The notes beneath the pieces were generated by a model, which saw only the letters and a list, made by a program, of their open reading frames with translations, was not told where the DNA came from and ran no database searches. A stretch of DNA of 64,000 bases from Cyanobacteriota bacterium (GTDB taxonomy: Bacteria > Acidobacteriota > Vicinamibacteria > Vicinamibacterales > UBA2999): NCBI GenBank assembly GCA_019752015.1, contig JAIEMQ010000031.1:1-64000 (forward strand), given 5' to 3'. Below, piece by piece: positions 34,484-45,938 of this stretch (its first letter is position 1; each line of letters starts with the position of its first letter). Position numbers and translations under genes: made by a program.

Positions 34484-34780
34484 ATGAGCCGGGAGCCGGG
34501 AACCGGGAGCCGGGAACCGGCGGACCTCATGCCGCAGGTCTACGACGAGCTGCGGCGGCTCGCGGCGAATTACATCCGGAACGAACGGCCCGGACAAACG
34601 CTGCAGGCCACCGCGCTCGTGCACGAAGCCTTTCAGCAGGCGAAGATCGTCGAGCTCCGCTATTTCGGCGGTCTGACGGTTGAAGAAGCCGCCGAGGCGC
34701 TCGACATTTCTCCGGCGACGGTCAAGCGCCACTGGACGCTGGCGCGCGCGTTCTTGAAGAAGGAATTACAGCCGGAATGA
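34484..34780 (+). CDS. ECF sigma factor (TIGR02999-like), internally deleted in frame
   Basis: 98 aa where about 190 is usual. Present: region 2 start ([36 protein letters not shown]) and region 4 ([37 protein letters not shown]). The two are joined directly at EAF-QQAK: the rest of region 2 (-10 recognition) and the linker, about 80-90 residues, are gone without losing frame. The first 13 residues ([13 protein letters not shown]) are encoded by the GGGAGCC/GGGAACC repeat and replace the normal N-terminus. It could still bind -35 DNA but not melt a promoter. Its stop overlaps the kinase start (ATGA). Confidence 0.75.
   Translation: MSREPGTGSREPADLMPQVYDELRRLAANYIRNERPGQTLQATALVHEAFQQAKIVELRYFGGLTVEEAAEALDISPATVKRHWTLARAFLKKELQPE
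34487..34520. repeat. GGGAGCC/GGGAACC repeat at the sigma factor N-terminus
   Basis: Nearly five 7-nt units alternating GGGAGCC and GGGAACC, starting immediately after the ATG and read in frame as [11 protein letters not shown]. Confidence 0.85.
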
Positions 34781-35564
34781 ATGGCGAGGACTCGTCTCGC
34801 CGGAGCGGAGCGACGGCGGATCGATGGCAACGTCGTGTCGGCGCATTGTTCGATTCACGGTGTTCGCGCTCGAAGAGATCGGCGATCAGATCTTCATCGC
34901 GTCGGAATATCTCGCGGGCCGCACCCTGCGCGACGAGATGCGCGCCGGGCCCTTGAGCGAAGCGCGCGCGCTGTCGATCGCGCGCACGATCGCCGCGGCG
35001 CTGCAGGCCGCGCACGATCGCGGCATCGTGCATCGCGACCTGAAGCCCGAAAACGTCATCATCACGTCCGCCGGCGCGGTCAAGATTCTCGACTTTGGTC
35101 TCGCGCAGTTCGACGTCGGCGCGCAGGATCTGGCGTCCGCCACGCGATTGACCGATCCCGGAGTGATCGCCGGCACGCCGCCGTACATGGCGCCGGAGCA
35201 GCTGCTCGGCCAGCCGACCAGCGCGCGCACGGATCAATTCGCCTTCGGCGTGCTGCTCTACGAATTGCTCACCGGCCGTCACCCGTTCGGCACCGGCGGC
35301 CTGCCGACGACGATCGCCAAAACGCTCGCGTCGTATCCCGATCGACCGGAGATCGATCCGGAGCTGTGGGGCATCATCAGCCGCACGCTCGAAAAGAACC
35401 CCGACGATCGTTTTCCGTCGACGACGGATCTCGTTGCCGCGCTGGCGGGTGACTTCCCCGGCACGAATCCGTCCCCCGGCAAGAGTCTGCCCCCCGCTAC
35501 GATTCAGCTCCCCGGCACCCTTCCGCCCCCCGGCAGCGCGAGTGACGCGCGTACTGGTTCATGA
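34777..35564 (+). pseudogene. Ser/Thr protein kinase, N-lobe lost and frame broken
   Basis: ATG 34777 overlaps the sigma factor stop and begins normally (GATADRWQRRVGALFDS). At about 34850 the text jumps in another frame to [26 protein letters not shown], missing the Gly loop and the catalytic Lys. The C-lobe is complete: [26 protein letters not shown] Pro-rich tail follows, and the frame ends at 35564 inside the C-terminal membrane part, which continues in another frame (next entry). Acidobacterial sigma-kinase pairs of this kind are common. As read, no active kinase is made; the piece from about 34824 is open to 35564. Confidence 0.75.
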
Positions 35565-35914
35565 TCTGGCCCGCATGGCTGGTGCACAAGTGGACCGGGC
35601 GTTACGGCGTGCTGACGTTCCTCGCCACGCTCGCCATCGTGGTGGCCGGCGGCAACGTGCGGCTGCGTTTGTGGTTTACCGCGCGCACCTGTCCCGGCGA
35701 GCTGGCCTCGCAGCTGGCGAGCATCAATCGTCTCGTTCGCATTGCCGATGTGGCATTCTCACTCATCATGATCGCGACCGGTCTCGTCATCGCCGGCGAT
35801 CACACGGGATGGGGCGCGTTGTTCGTGTCGTTCGGCCTCGGCGCCGCGCTCGCGTTCCTCGTCATCGAGCCGGCCACGGCGCGAGCGGCCTTTAAACTTA
35901 AAACGAAAAACTAG
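35561..35914 (+). pseudogene. C-terminal membrane part of the Ser/Thr kinase, detached
   Basis: The frame reads YWFMIWPAWLVHKWTGRYG from about 35549, then three to four membrane helices and IEPATARAAF, which in relatives is the C-terminal membrane module of sigma-linked kinases. The initial YWF lies before the ATG at 35561, showing that it was once continuous with the kinase and was cut off by a deletion or frameshift near 35545. The tail FKLKTKN comes from the AT-rich repeat. It could be translated alone as a 117-aa membrane protein. Confidence 0.65.
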
Positions 35915-35978
35915 AAAGGGAAAACAACAAGTGGCCCTTTCCCTCTTTTTCCTTTTTCGTTTTACCTTTTAACTTTTA
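35891..35978. repeat. AT-rich inverted repeat
   Basis: TTTAAACTTAAAACGAAAAA (from 35891) faces TTTTTCGTTTTACCTTTTAA (about 35952-35973), with a second inner pair AAAGGG/CCCTTT. It is strikingly AT-rich in a GC-rich genome; similar text is at 37470-37510. It may act as a bidirectional terminator. Confidence 0.7.
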
Positions 35979-35981
35979 CAT

Positions 35982-36320
35982 ATGGCAGTGTGGGATGACG
36001 AGACCAACCGGCAACTGGATCCTCCGACGTGGCTGTTCACGGGGCACATGCTGCTGTGGGGCGACGGCTCGCCCGCCCACGTCGACATGGAGCCTTTCAA
36101 GCCGTCGGACTACGGCTGGGAGGCACACTTGATGATCAGCCGCAGCGCGCTCAAGGGCACGCGGTGGCTGACCATGAAGATGCGGCTGACCCCGGAAGTG
36201 CGCGCCGAGTGGGAATCGCAGGGGAAATCGGCCCGGGCGCGCGCCTTACAGGTCCTCGCCAACTACCTGCGCCTGACGGAATGGTATGAGGACGACATCG
36301 GCGTCCTCGACCTCAAGTAG
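35982..36320 (+). CDS. Small hypothetical protein
   Basis: 112 aa, not recognised, acidic and rich in Trp (eight, e.g. AVWDDETNRQLDPPTWLFTGHMLLWGDGS, SDYGWEAHLMISRS, GTRWLTMKMRLTPEVRAEW). No signal or membrane helix. It lies 7 nt before a secreted-protein gene and may be co-transcribed with it. The start at ATG 35982 directly follows the AT-rich repeat, and no clear ribosome site is visible. Confidence 0.55.
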   Translation: MAVWDDETNRQLDPPTWLFTGHMLLWGDGSPAHVDMEPFKPSDYGWEAHLMISRSALKGTRWLTMKMRLTPEVRAEWESQGKSARARALQVLANYLRLTEWYEDDIGVLDLK

Positions 36321-36327
36321 GCGTAAA

Positions 36328-37467
36328 ATGCTTCGCACTATGAGCCGTCATGCGACCGTCGTTGCCATTGTTGCGCTCGCCCTCGGTACCCCGGTTTTCG
36401 GGCAGACCAAGCCGCCCGCATCGATCGCCAAGCCCGCGGCCAAGTGGGTCGTGCCGCGCACGCCCGACGGAAAGCCTGATCTCCAGGGCAACTGGACCAA
36501 CGAGACGCAGACGCCGCTCGAGCGCATGAGCGGCGGCGGCACGACGCTGACCGACGAGCAGGCGCGCAAGATCGAAGACCGCGCGCAGTTCGTGGAGGAA
36601 TATCGCGACAAGGCCAGCGATCCCAATCGCCCCGCTCCGCCAAAAGGCGGCGAGGCGGGCCGGCTCGCGCCTCCTGGGGAACGATCGTTCATCGAGCAGA
36701 TTGCCGAAGCAGCCGGCGGCGGGGTCGGCGGCTATAACGGCTTCTGGCTCGATCCCGGACTGAAGGTGATCCGCATCGACGGCGTCGCGCGCAGCTCGAT
36801 CATCATCGATCCGCCGAACGGCCGGATCCCGGGGCTGACGGATCTCGGCAAGAAGCGCATGGCCGAGATCGCCGCGCGCGGCCGGAAGTACGGCGAGTTC
36901 GATCATCCCGAAATGCGGCCGCTCGCCGATCGCTGCCTGCTGTCGTTCGGCTCGAACGCCGGACCGCCGATGCTGCCGAATTACTTCTACAACAACAACT
37001 ACCAGATCGTGCAAACGCCGGATCACATCATGATCCTCGCGGAGATGGTGCACGACACCCGCATCATCCGCATGAACGCCAAGACGCGCATCAACCCGCG
37101 CAACCAGCCGTGGCTCGGCGATTCGATCGGCCGCTGGGACGGCGACACGCTGGTCGTTGAAACGACGAACATCCACCCGATGCAGCGCGAGCAGAGCAGC
37201 ATCCTGTGGGCGTATCGCGGCGCGAGCGAGAACCTGAAAATCACCGAGCGCTTCACGCGCACCGGGCCTGACACGATTCTCTATCGCTTCACGATGGAGG
37301 ACCCGGACGTCTTCACCGCGCCGTTCACCGGCGAGCTGCCCTTCACGAAGACCGACGAGATGGTCTACGAGTACGCGTGCCACGAGGGCAACTACGCGAT
37401 GAGCAACATCCTGTCAGGCGAGCGTGCGAAGGAACGAGAGGCGGCGGCGCAAAAGAAGCAGCAGTAG
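36328..37467 (+). CDS. Secreted acidobacterial protein of unknown function
   Basis: 379 aa with a signal peptide (MLRTMSRHATVVAIVALALGTPVFGQ). The mature part opens with WVVPRTPDGKPDLQGNWTN, a phrase common at the start of large secreted families in Acidobacteriota, and ends VYEYACHEGNYAMSNILSGERAKE. No catalytic motif is recognised; the strands in IGRWDGDTLVVETTNIHP and LKITERFTRTGPDTILYRFTMEDP suggest a beta-rich, lipocalin-like fold (inference). ATG 36328 preferred; ATG 36340 is an alternative. Confidence 0.6.
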   Translation: MLRTMSRHATVVAIVALALGTPVFGQTKPPASIAKPAAKWVVPRTPDGKPDLQGNWTNETQTPLERMSGGGTTLTDEQARKIEDRAQFVEEYRDKASDPNRPAPPKGGEAGRLAPPGERSFIEQIAEAAGGGVGGYNGFWLDPGLKVIRIDGVARSSIIIDPPNGRIPGLTDLGKKRMAEIAARGRKYGEFDHPEMRPLADRCLLSFGSNAGPPMLPNYFYNNNYQIVQTPDHIMILAEMVHDTRIIRMNAKTRINPRNQPWLGDSIGRWDGDTLVVETTNIHPMQREQSSILWAYRGASENLKITERFTRTGPDTILYRFTMEDPDVFTAPFTGELPFTKTDEMVYEYACHEGNYAMSNILSGERAKEREAAAQKKQQ

Positions 37468-37490
37468 CAGCTTTCGTTTTTCGTTCTTCG

Positions 37491-40958
<3,468 letters not shown>

Positions 40959-40969
<11 letters not shown>

Positions 40970-40986
40970 CAAAAGTTAATCACCCG
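40959..40986. other. Perfect 28-nt inverted repeat at the kinase stop codon
   Basis: CGGGTGATTAAC-aaaa-GTTAATCACCCG: 12-bp perfect arms with loop AAAA. It contains the kinase TAA, ends 30 nt before the acvB-like start and has no T run. It could be an attenuator, an RNA-stabilising hairpin or an operator for the lipid genes. Confidence 0.6.
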
Positions 40987-41016
40987 CTCATCCGCCGGTC
41001 AGGCGCAGCGGCCACC

Positions 41017-41799
41017 ATGAGGGTGCCGAGCGACGCCGTGACCAGGTTCCTGTTCTTACTTACTCTCATCGGACTGACGGCCGGCGCCGCCTCGGCACAA
41101 ACCATTGCGTCGATCTCGATTCGCGGCCGGGCCCAGGCGCTGCATCTCTACGGGCATCGCGGCACGCCGCCGGTGATCGTGTCGAGCGGCGACGGAGGAT
41201 GGCTGCACCTGGCGCCGCACGTCGCCGAAACGCTGGCCGCGCGCGGTTACTTCGTGGTTGGCTTCGATGTGAAGGCCTACCTGTCAGGCTTCACGACCGC
41301 GCGCGGCACACTCACTTCCGCCGACGTGCCCGGCGATTACCGCGCCCTCGTGGCGTTTGCAGCGGAGGGGTCGCCACAACGTCCCATCCTGATTGGCGTT
41401 TCCGAGGGCGCGGGGCTGTCGGTGCTCGCGGCGACTGAGACGACCATGCACCATCAGATCGCCGGCGTGCTTGGCTTCGGCCTCCCCGACGTCAACGAAC
41501 TGGGATGGCGCTGGAAGGACAGCCTGATCTACCTGACCCACGGAGTGCCCAACGAGCCGACGTTCAGCACGGCGGCGATCATCGGCGCGGCGGCGCCGCT
41601 GCCGATCGCGGCCATTCACTCCGACCGCGACGAGTTCGTGCCGGTGCCGGAGATACAACGCGTCATGGCCGCGGCGCATGATCCGAAACAGCTGTGGATC
41701 GTGAAGGCCGCCGATCATCGCTTCAGCAATAATCCGCGCGAATGCGATCGGCGCCTGTTCGAGGCGATCGAGTGGATTCACGCGCACGAGGTCCCTTGA
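41017..41799 (+). CDS. VirJ/AcvB-like periplasmic alpha/beta-hydrolase
   Basis: 260 aa with a signal peptide (FLFLLTLIGLTAGAASAQ). It carries the VirJ family opening VSSGDGGWLHLAPHVAETLAARGYFVVGFDV, nucleophile GVSEGAG (Ser), the acid region SDRDEFVP and HRFSNN with the likely His. In rhizobia and Agrobacterium the AcvB protein is a periplasmic lysyl-phosphatidylglycerol hydrolase encoded next to the synthase LpiA/MprF. Here the stop overlaps the mprF start by one base (TGATG), the same partnership. It has one VirJ domain where AcvB has about two, so it is half the length. Confidence 0.75.
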   Translation: MRVPSDAVTRFLFLLTLIGLTAGAASAQTIASISIRGRAQALHLYGHRGTPPVIVSSGDGGWLHLAPHVAETLAARGYFVVGFDVKAYLSGFTTARGTLTSADVPGDYRALVAFAAEGSPQRPILIGVSEGAGLSVLAATETTMHHQIAGVLGFGLPDVNELGWRWKDSLIYLTHGVPNEPTFSTAAIIGAAAPLPIAAIHSDRDEFVPVPEIQRVMAAAHDPKQLWIVKAADHRFSNNPRECDRRLFEAIEWIHAHEVP

Positions 41800-44315
41800 T
41801 GGCGTTCTCGCCGCGGCTCAAACAGGCCGTCCCGGCGCTGGCGGGGCTGGCCATCTTCCTCGTCACGCTGGTAGTGCTTCGCAGCGAGGTGCGAGCGCTC
41901 TCGTGGCACACGCTGGTGTCCAGCGTCATGGCGATGCCGCGCCAGAGGCTCTGGCTCGCAGCGCTATTGACCGTGGTCAATTACGCGGCGCTGACCGGCT
42001 ACGACTTCATCGCGTTTGCGGATCTCGGCCGCCGCGTGCCGCGGGGGCAGATTGCGCTGACGGCGTTTCTCGCGTACGCGCTCTCCAACACCATCGGCTT
42101 CGCCATGCTGACCGGCGCATCGGTGCGCCATCGCTTTTATTCGCGTTTGGGCATCACGGCCGCCGAATTGTCGCAGATCGTGCTCTCGTATTCGGTGACG
42201 TTCTGGCTCGGCCTGTTTGCGCTCGGCGGCATCAGCCTCGGCGCGAACGAGTCGATTACCGCGGGCGCGATCCTGATCACCATTCCCATTCTCTATTTCG
42301 GAGCGGCGCTCGCCGGCGCTCCACTTCGCGTTGGCCGCGTTGTCGTGTGGTTGCCGGCACCGGCGCTTGCGGCCGCGCAGATCGTGTTGTCGTCGGTTGA
42401 ATGGCTGCTCGCCGCCGCGATCCTGTATGTGCTGCTCCCGCAACCGTCGCTGCCGTTCATAACGTTCGCCGGTGTGTTTCTGATCGCGATCCTGATCGGC
42501 ATAATCAGCCACATCCCCGGCGGCATGGGTGTATTCGAAGGCGTGCTGGTGCTGCTGCTCGCGCCGCACCTCGACTCGCGGCAGGTGCTGCCGTCGCTGG
42601 TGGTGTTTCGCGTCATTTACTTCCTGGGCCCGCTGTTGATCGGTCTCACCGGCCTGATCGTCGACGAAGCGTGGCAGCGCCGCGTCCACGTGGTCCGCGT
42701 TGCGGCCGGCGCCGCCCGCATCACCACGCAGTTGACGCCATTTGCCATGTCCGCGCTGGCGTTGATCGCCGGCGTGGTGCTGCTGTTCTCCGGCGCAACA
42801 CCGGCGGCGCCCGGCCGACTCGCCTGGCTGAATCGCTGGTTGCCTCTGGGCGTGATCGAGGTCTCGCATTTCGCAGGCAGCGTCATCGGCGCCATCCTGC
42901 TGGTGCTGTCACAAGGTCTCGCGCGCCGGCTCGATGCCGCGTACGCCTTCGCCGTCGTCGCGATCGTCGCGGGCATGGCGGCGTCGCTGCTGAAGGGGGT
43001 GGATTACGAAGAGGTCGCGCTGCTGATTCTCGTCCTGGCGATCCTGTGGACCGCGCGACCCGCGTTCGATCGCAAGGCGGCGTTGTTCGAAGCGCGCTTC
43101 TCAATCCGCTGGCTCTCGCTCCTGATCGCCGCCGTCACGGCCTCCGTCTGGCTCGGCCTGTTCGCGTTCCAGCACGTCGACTATTCGAACCAGCTGTGGT
43201 GGCAGTTCGAGCTGTTCGGCGAAGCCTCGCGATTCCTGCGCGCGTCCGTCGGCGCGGCGATGGTGCTGCTGCTGACCGCGGCGCGACAGGTGATCACGCA
43301 CGCGCCGCACCGGGCGCCCGCGCCGGCCGATACGGATCTCGACACGGCGTCGCAGATCATCGCCAGCCAGCACGCCACCTCGCCGATGCTGGTTTACCTG
43401 CGCGACAAGTCACTGATCTTCAACGAAGCGAAAACCGCGTTCCTGATGTACGCCGTGCAAGGACGATCGTGGGTCGTGCTCGGCGATCCCGTCGGTCCGC
43501 CGGACACCCACGCCGACCTGATCCGCGTCTTTCTAGAACGCTGTGACGATGGCGGCGGTGTGCCGGTGTTTTATGAAGTCGGCGGTTCACGCCTGCACCT
43601 CTACGCCGACTTCGGCCTGCGCTTCGTCAAGATCGGCGAGGCCGCGCGCGTCGATCTCGCGCATTTCACGCTCGAGCATCGCGCCGGATACCGTCACCGC
43701 CAGGCGCTGCGCCGGCTCGAGAAAGCCGGAGCGATCTTCCGTGTCCTGTCGCGCGAAGAAGTCGTCGAACGCCTGCCCGAGCTGCGCGCGGTTTCCGAAG
43801 ACTGGCTCGCCGAACGATCGGCCGCGGAGAAAGGATTCTCGCTCGGCTTCTTCGACGGCGCCTACCTCGCGCGCTTCCCGGCCGCGATCATCGAGCGCGA
43901 TGGAGAGATCCTCGCGTTCGCCAACCTGTGGGCCGGCGCCGGCCGCGGCGAGCTGTCGCTCGATCTGATGCGTCATCGGCGCGCGGCGCCCTCGGGGGTC
44001 ATGGAGTCGCTCGTGGTGCACGTAATGCAGTGGGGACAGCAGCACGGCTACCGGAGCTTTGTTCTCGGCATGGCGCCGTTGTCGGGATTCGAAGCGTCGC
44101 CGGTGGCGTCACTCTGGAACCGGCTCGGCGCCTTCATCTTCGAGTACGGCGAGGCGATCTACAACTTCCAGGGCCTGCGCGCGTTCAAGGCGAAGTTCCA
44201 CCCGGAATGGGAGCCTCACTACCTCGCCTATCCAGGCGGGCTTCGCCTGCCGCGCATCATGGCCGACGTCTCGGCGCTGGTTGCCGGCGGCTACCGGCAG
44301 ATCTTCAGCAAGTAG
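41799..44315 (+). CDS. mprF: Phosphatidylglycerol lysyltransferase/flippase
   Basis: 838 aa. An N-terminal flippase domain with about 13-14 membrane helices (HIPGGMGVFEGVLVLLLAP is a hallmark) is followed by the cytosolic aminoacyl-PG synthase (DUF2156) from about residue 520 (SPMLVYLRDKSLIFNEAKTAFLMYAV, VVLGDPVGP, AIYNFQGLRAFKAKFHPEWEPHYLAYP). MprF transfers Lys or Ala from tRNA to phosphatidylglycerol and flips the product, making the surface less negative and resistant to cationic peptides. The amino acid cannot be read from sequence. Confidence 0.92.
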   Translation: MAFSPRLKQAVPALAGLAIFLVTLVVLRSEVRALSWHTLVSSVMAMPRQRLWLAALLTVVNYAALTGYDFIAFADLGRRVPRGQIALTAFLAYALSNTIGFAMLTGASVRHRFYSRLGITAAELSQIVLSYSVTFWLGLFALGGISLGANESITAGAILITIPILYFGAALAGAPLRVGRVVVWLPAPALAAAQIVLSSVEWLLAAAILYVLLPQPSLPFITFAGVFLIAILIGIISHIPGGMGVFEGVLVLLLAPHLDSRQVLPSLVVFRVIYFLGPLLIGLTGLIVDEAWQRRVHVVRVAAGAARITTQLTPFAMSALALIAGVVLLFSGATPAAPGRLAWLNRWLPLGVIEVSHFAGSVIGAILLVLSQGLARRLDAAYAFAVVAIVAGMAASLLKGVDYEEVALLILVLAILWTARPAFDRKAALFEARFSIRWLSLLIAAVTASVWLGLFAFQHVDYSNQLWWQFELFGEASRFLRASVGAAMVLLLTAARQVITHAPHRAPAPADTDLDTASQIIASQHATSPMLVYLRDKSLIFNEAKTAFLMYAVQGRSWVVLGDPVGPPDTHADLIRVFLERCDDGGGVPVFYEVGGSRLHLYADFGLRFVKIGEAARVDLAHFTLEHRAGYRHRQALRRLEKAGAIFRVLSREEVVERLPELRAVSEDWLAERSAAEKGFSLGFFDGAYLARFPAAIIERDGEILAFANLWAGAGRGELSLDLMRHRRAAPSGVMESLVVHVMQWGQQHGYRSFVLGMAPLSGFEASPVASLWNRLGAFIFEYGEAIYNFQGLRAFKAKFHPEWEPHYLAYPGGLRLPRIMADVSALVAGGYRQIFSK

Positions 44316-44320
44316 CGGCC

Positions 44321-44605
44321 ATGAGAGCGCGGCGGTTCGTTGCCGGTCTCCTCGTCCTGGCCGCGATCAGCGTGCCGGTGAGGGGACAGGACCAGACGCA
44401 CGCCACCCGCGGGATCGTCACGCGCGCGGATCCCTCGGCCATCGTCGTCGCGCGGCCGAAACACCGTGGCGACATCACCCTGACGCTGTCCCCGGCTACG
44501 CATGTCGACGGCACCATCACGGTCGGCGCCATGGTCTCGGTGCGCTATCACGACGACCATGGCCGGCATGTCGCCACCGCGGTATCGGTCGAGCGGCCGC
44601 ATTAA
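44321..44605 (+). CDS. Small secreted beta-barrel-like protein (paralogue of 44701-45030)
   Basis: 94 aa with a signal peptide (RRFVAGLLVLAAISVPVRGQ). The mature domain (TRGIVTRADPSAIVVARPKHRGDITLTL...ITVGAMVSVRYHDDHGRHVATAVSV) has the strand pattern of a small OB-like barrel (DUF5666-like). It starts 5 nt after mprF, so it is probably in the same transcript. Clearly related to the next gene: shared G-x-V..D...LVL, I..G.MV.V.Y and ATAV/ATSV. Role unknown. Confidence 0.65.
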   Translation: MRARRFVAGLLVLAAISVPVRGQDQTHATRGIVTRADPSAIVVARPKHRGDITLTLSPATHVDGTITVGAMVSVRYHDDHGRHVATAVSVERPH

Positions 44606-44700
44606 GAGGAATTAATGTCCAGCTCACGTTGGGTTGCTCTGCGAAGGATGTAATCGTCACCAGCGAGACGCGTTGGGGTCTCGACAAAGGAGTCTGAATC

Positions 44701-45030
44701 ATGCGCACATATCTTGCGGCGGCACTGGCGGCCGTCCTGCTGTTCAGCGGATCCGCCGTGACCTTCGCGGCCCAGGGATCGAAGGCGGCATCACATGCCA
44801 CGGCGACACATGCCACGGCGGACAGGATTGCCAGTGGCACCGTCAAGTCGATCGATGCCACCAAGCTCGTGCTGAAAACGCCACGGGGCGAGATGACGTT
44901 CTCGCTCGGATCGACAACGCCGGAAAACATCGCCACCGGTTCAATGGTCCAGGTCCACTATCGGGCCGAGGGCAAAGGCCGTCTCGCGACTTCCGTGATG
45001 CTGGACACCGCGGCGGCGGCAAAGAAGTAG
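44701..45030 (+). CDS. Small secreted beta-barrel-like protein (paralogue of 44321-44605)
   Basis: 109 aa with signal peptide MRTYLAAALAAVLLFSGSAVTFA and a low-complexity Ala/Thr/His linker (SHATATHATA). Mature domain SGTVKSIDATKLVLKTPRGEMTFSL...NIATGSMVQVHYRAEGKGRLATSVML. A good ribosome site (AAAGGAG, 44685-44691) lies eight bases before ATG. It ends the block that begins with the acvB-like gene, and a strong terminator follows. Unknown role, perhaps periplasmic. Confidence 0.7.
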   Translation: MRTYLAAALAAVLLFSGSAVTFAAQGSKAASHATATHATADRIASGTVKSIDATKLVLKTPRGEMTFSLGSTTPENIATGSMVQVHYRAEGKGRLATSVMLDTAAAAKK

Positions 45031-45053
45031 CTGCGCGCCTGTCTGCCTCGTTT

Positions 45054-45086
45054 CGGCGCCGGCGTGGCACCGGCGCCGTTTTTTTT
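45054..45086 (+). terminator. Rho-independent terminator after the mprF block
   Basis: CGGCGCCGG (45054-45062), loop cgtggca, CCGGCGCCG (45070-45078), then eight T. It touches the stop codon of the convergent hydrolase gene. Confidence 0.92.
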
Positions 45087-45903
45087 ACGCCAGGAAGGCA
45101 CCTATCACTTCGACCACGCGCGCAGGCTCTTCCTCGTGCGGCCAGTGCCCGGCGCCGTCGATGGTTTCGACCGTCGCCGCCGGCAGCAGCTGCCGCCAGC
45201 GCTCGAGTTGATACGGCTGGAACGCGCTGTCTTTGAGCCCCCAGACGATTAGCACGGGCGTCTTCGAGAGTCGATCGAGGCGATCCAGCAGTGACTGATA
45301 ATGCGCTCGCGATCCGAGGAGCGACTTGGCGAGCGCGTGCAGCCCCAGGACGCGCGCATCGCGATCGCGAAAGACCTCGAGATATTTTCCATGAATCGCT
45401 TTGGTCAGCTTTTTCCTGTCGCCGTAAGCCGACGGCATGATCAGACGCAGTGAGGCGTTCGCGTAGCGATAGAGGCATCGCCCGACCGCACCACCGATGA
45501 GCTTCGCGCCGCGCGCCATCTTCGGATCGTCATCGATCGGCCACGCCCACGTGTTCATCATGACGATGCGCCGGACTCGAGAATTCGTCTCTAACGCGAG
45601 CGGCAAGCCGATTGGTCCGCCGAAATCGTGAACGACGACTGTGATGTCTCGGAGGTCGAGCCGCTCGACGGACTCTCTCAACACCGCGGCGTGCGCTTCG
45701 GGCGTATAGGCAAACGAACCGGGCCGTGATGACTGACCGAAACCAAGATGGTCGGGCGCGATGCAGCGGAATCGCTTCGACAGCGCGGCGATCAGGTGCC
45801 GGTATTCGTACGAATACGTCGGCGTGCCGTGGGCGAACAGGATCACCGGGCCGGACCCTTGATCCTCGTAATACGTCTCGCCTTCACTCAATGCGATCTT
45901 CAT
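45085..45903 (-). CDS. Alpha/beta-hydrolase, haloalkane-dehalogenase-like
   Basis: 272 aa, cytosolic. Oxyanion segment HGTPTYSYEYR, Asp nucleophile in VVHDFGGPIGL, acid Asp in VWGLKDSAF and base His in GAGHWPHEEEP. The Asp (not Ser) nucleophile points to dehalogenases or epoxide hydrolases. The halide-binding Trp next to the nucleophile (usually DWGG) is Phe here, so true haloalkane dehalogenase activity is doubtful. The start at 45903 is the obvious ATG; the broken tetR lies 22 nt upstream on the same strand and probably regulated it. Confidence 0.85.
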   Translation of the reverse strand: MKIALSEGETYYEDQGSGPVILFAHGTPTYSYEYRHLIAALSKRFRCIAPDHLGFGQSSRPGSFAYTPEAHAAVLRESVERLDLRDITVVVHDFGGPIGLPLALETNSRVRRIVMMNTWAWPIDDDPKMARGAKLIGGAVGRCLYRYANASLRLIMPSAYGDRKKLTKAIHGKYLEVFRDRDARVLGLHALAKSLLGSRAHYQSLLDRLDRLSKTPVLIVWGLKDSAFQPYQLERWRQLLPAATVETIDGAGHWPHEEEPARVVEVIGAFLA

Positions 45904-45906
45904 GTC

Positions 45907-45938
45907 CAGTCTGCCTGTCTGCCTGTCAGGCCTGTCTA
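45907..45938. repeat. CTGCCTGT tandem repeat at the end of tetR
   Basis: CTGCCTGTCTGCCTGTCAGG then CCTGTC; same text family as inside glgB (30916-30944). It supplies the last codons and stop of the broken tetR. Confidence 0.6.
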
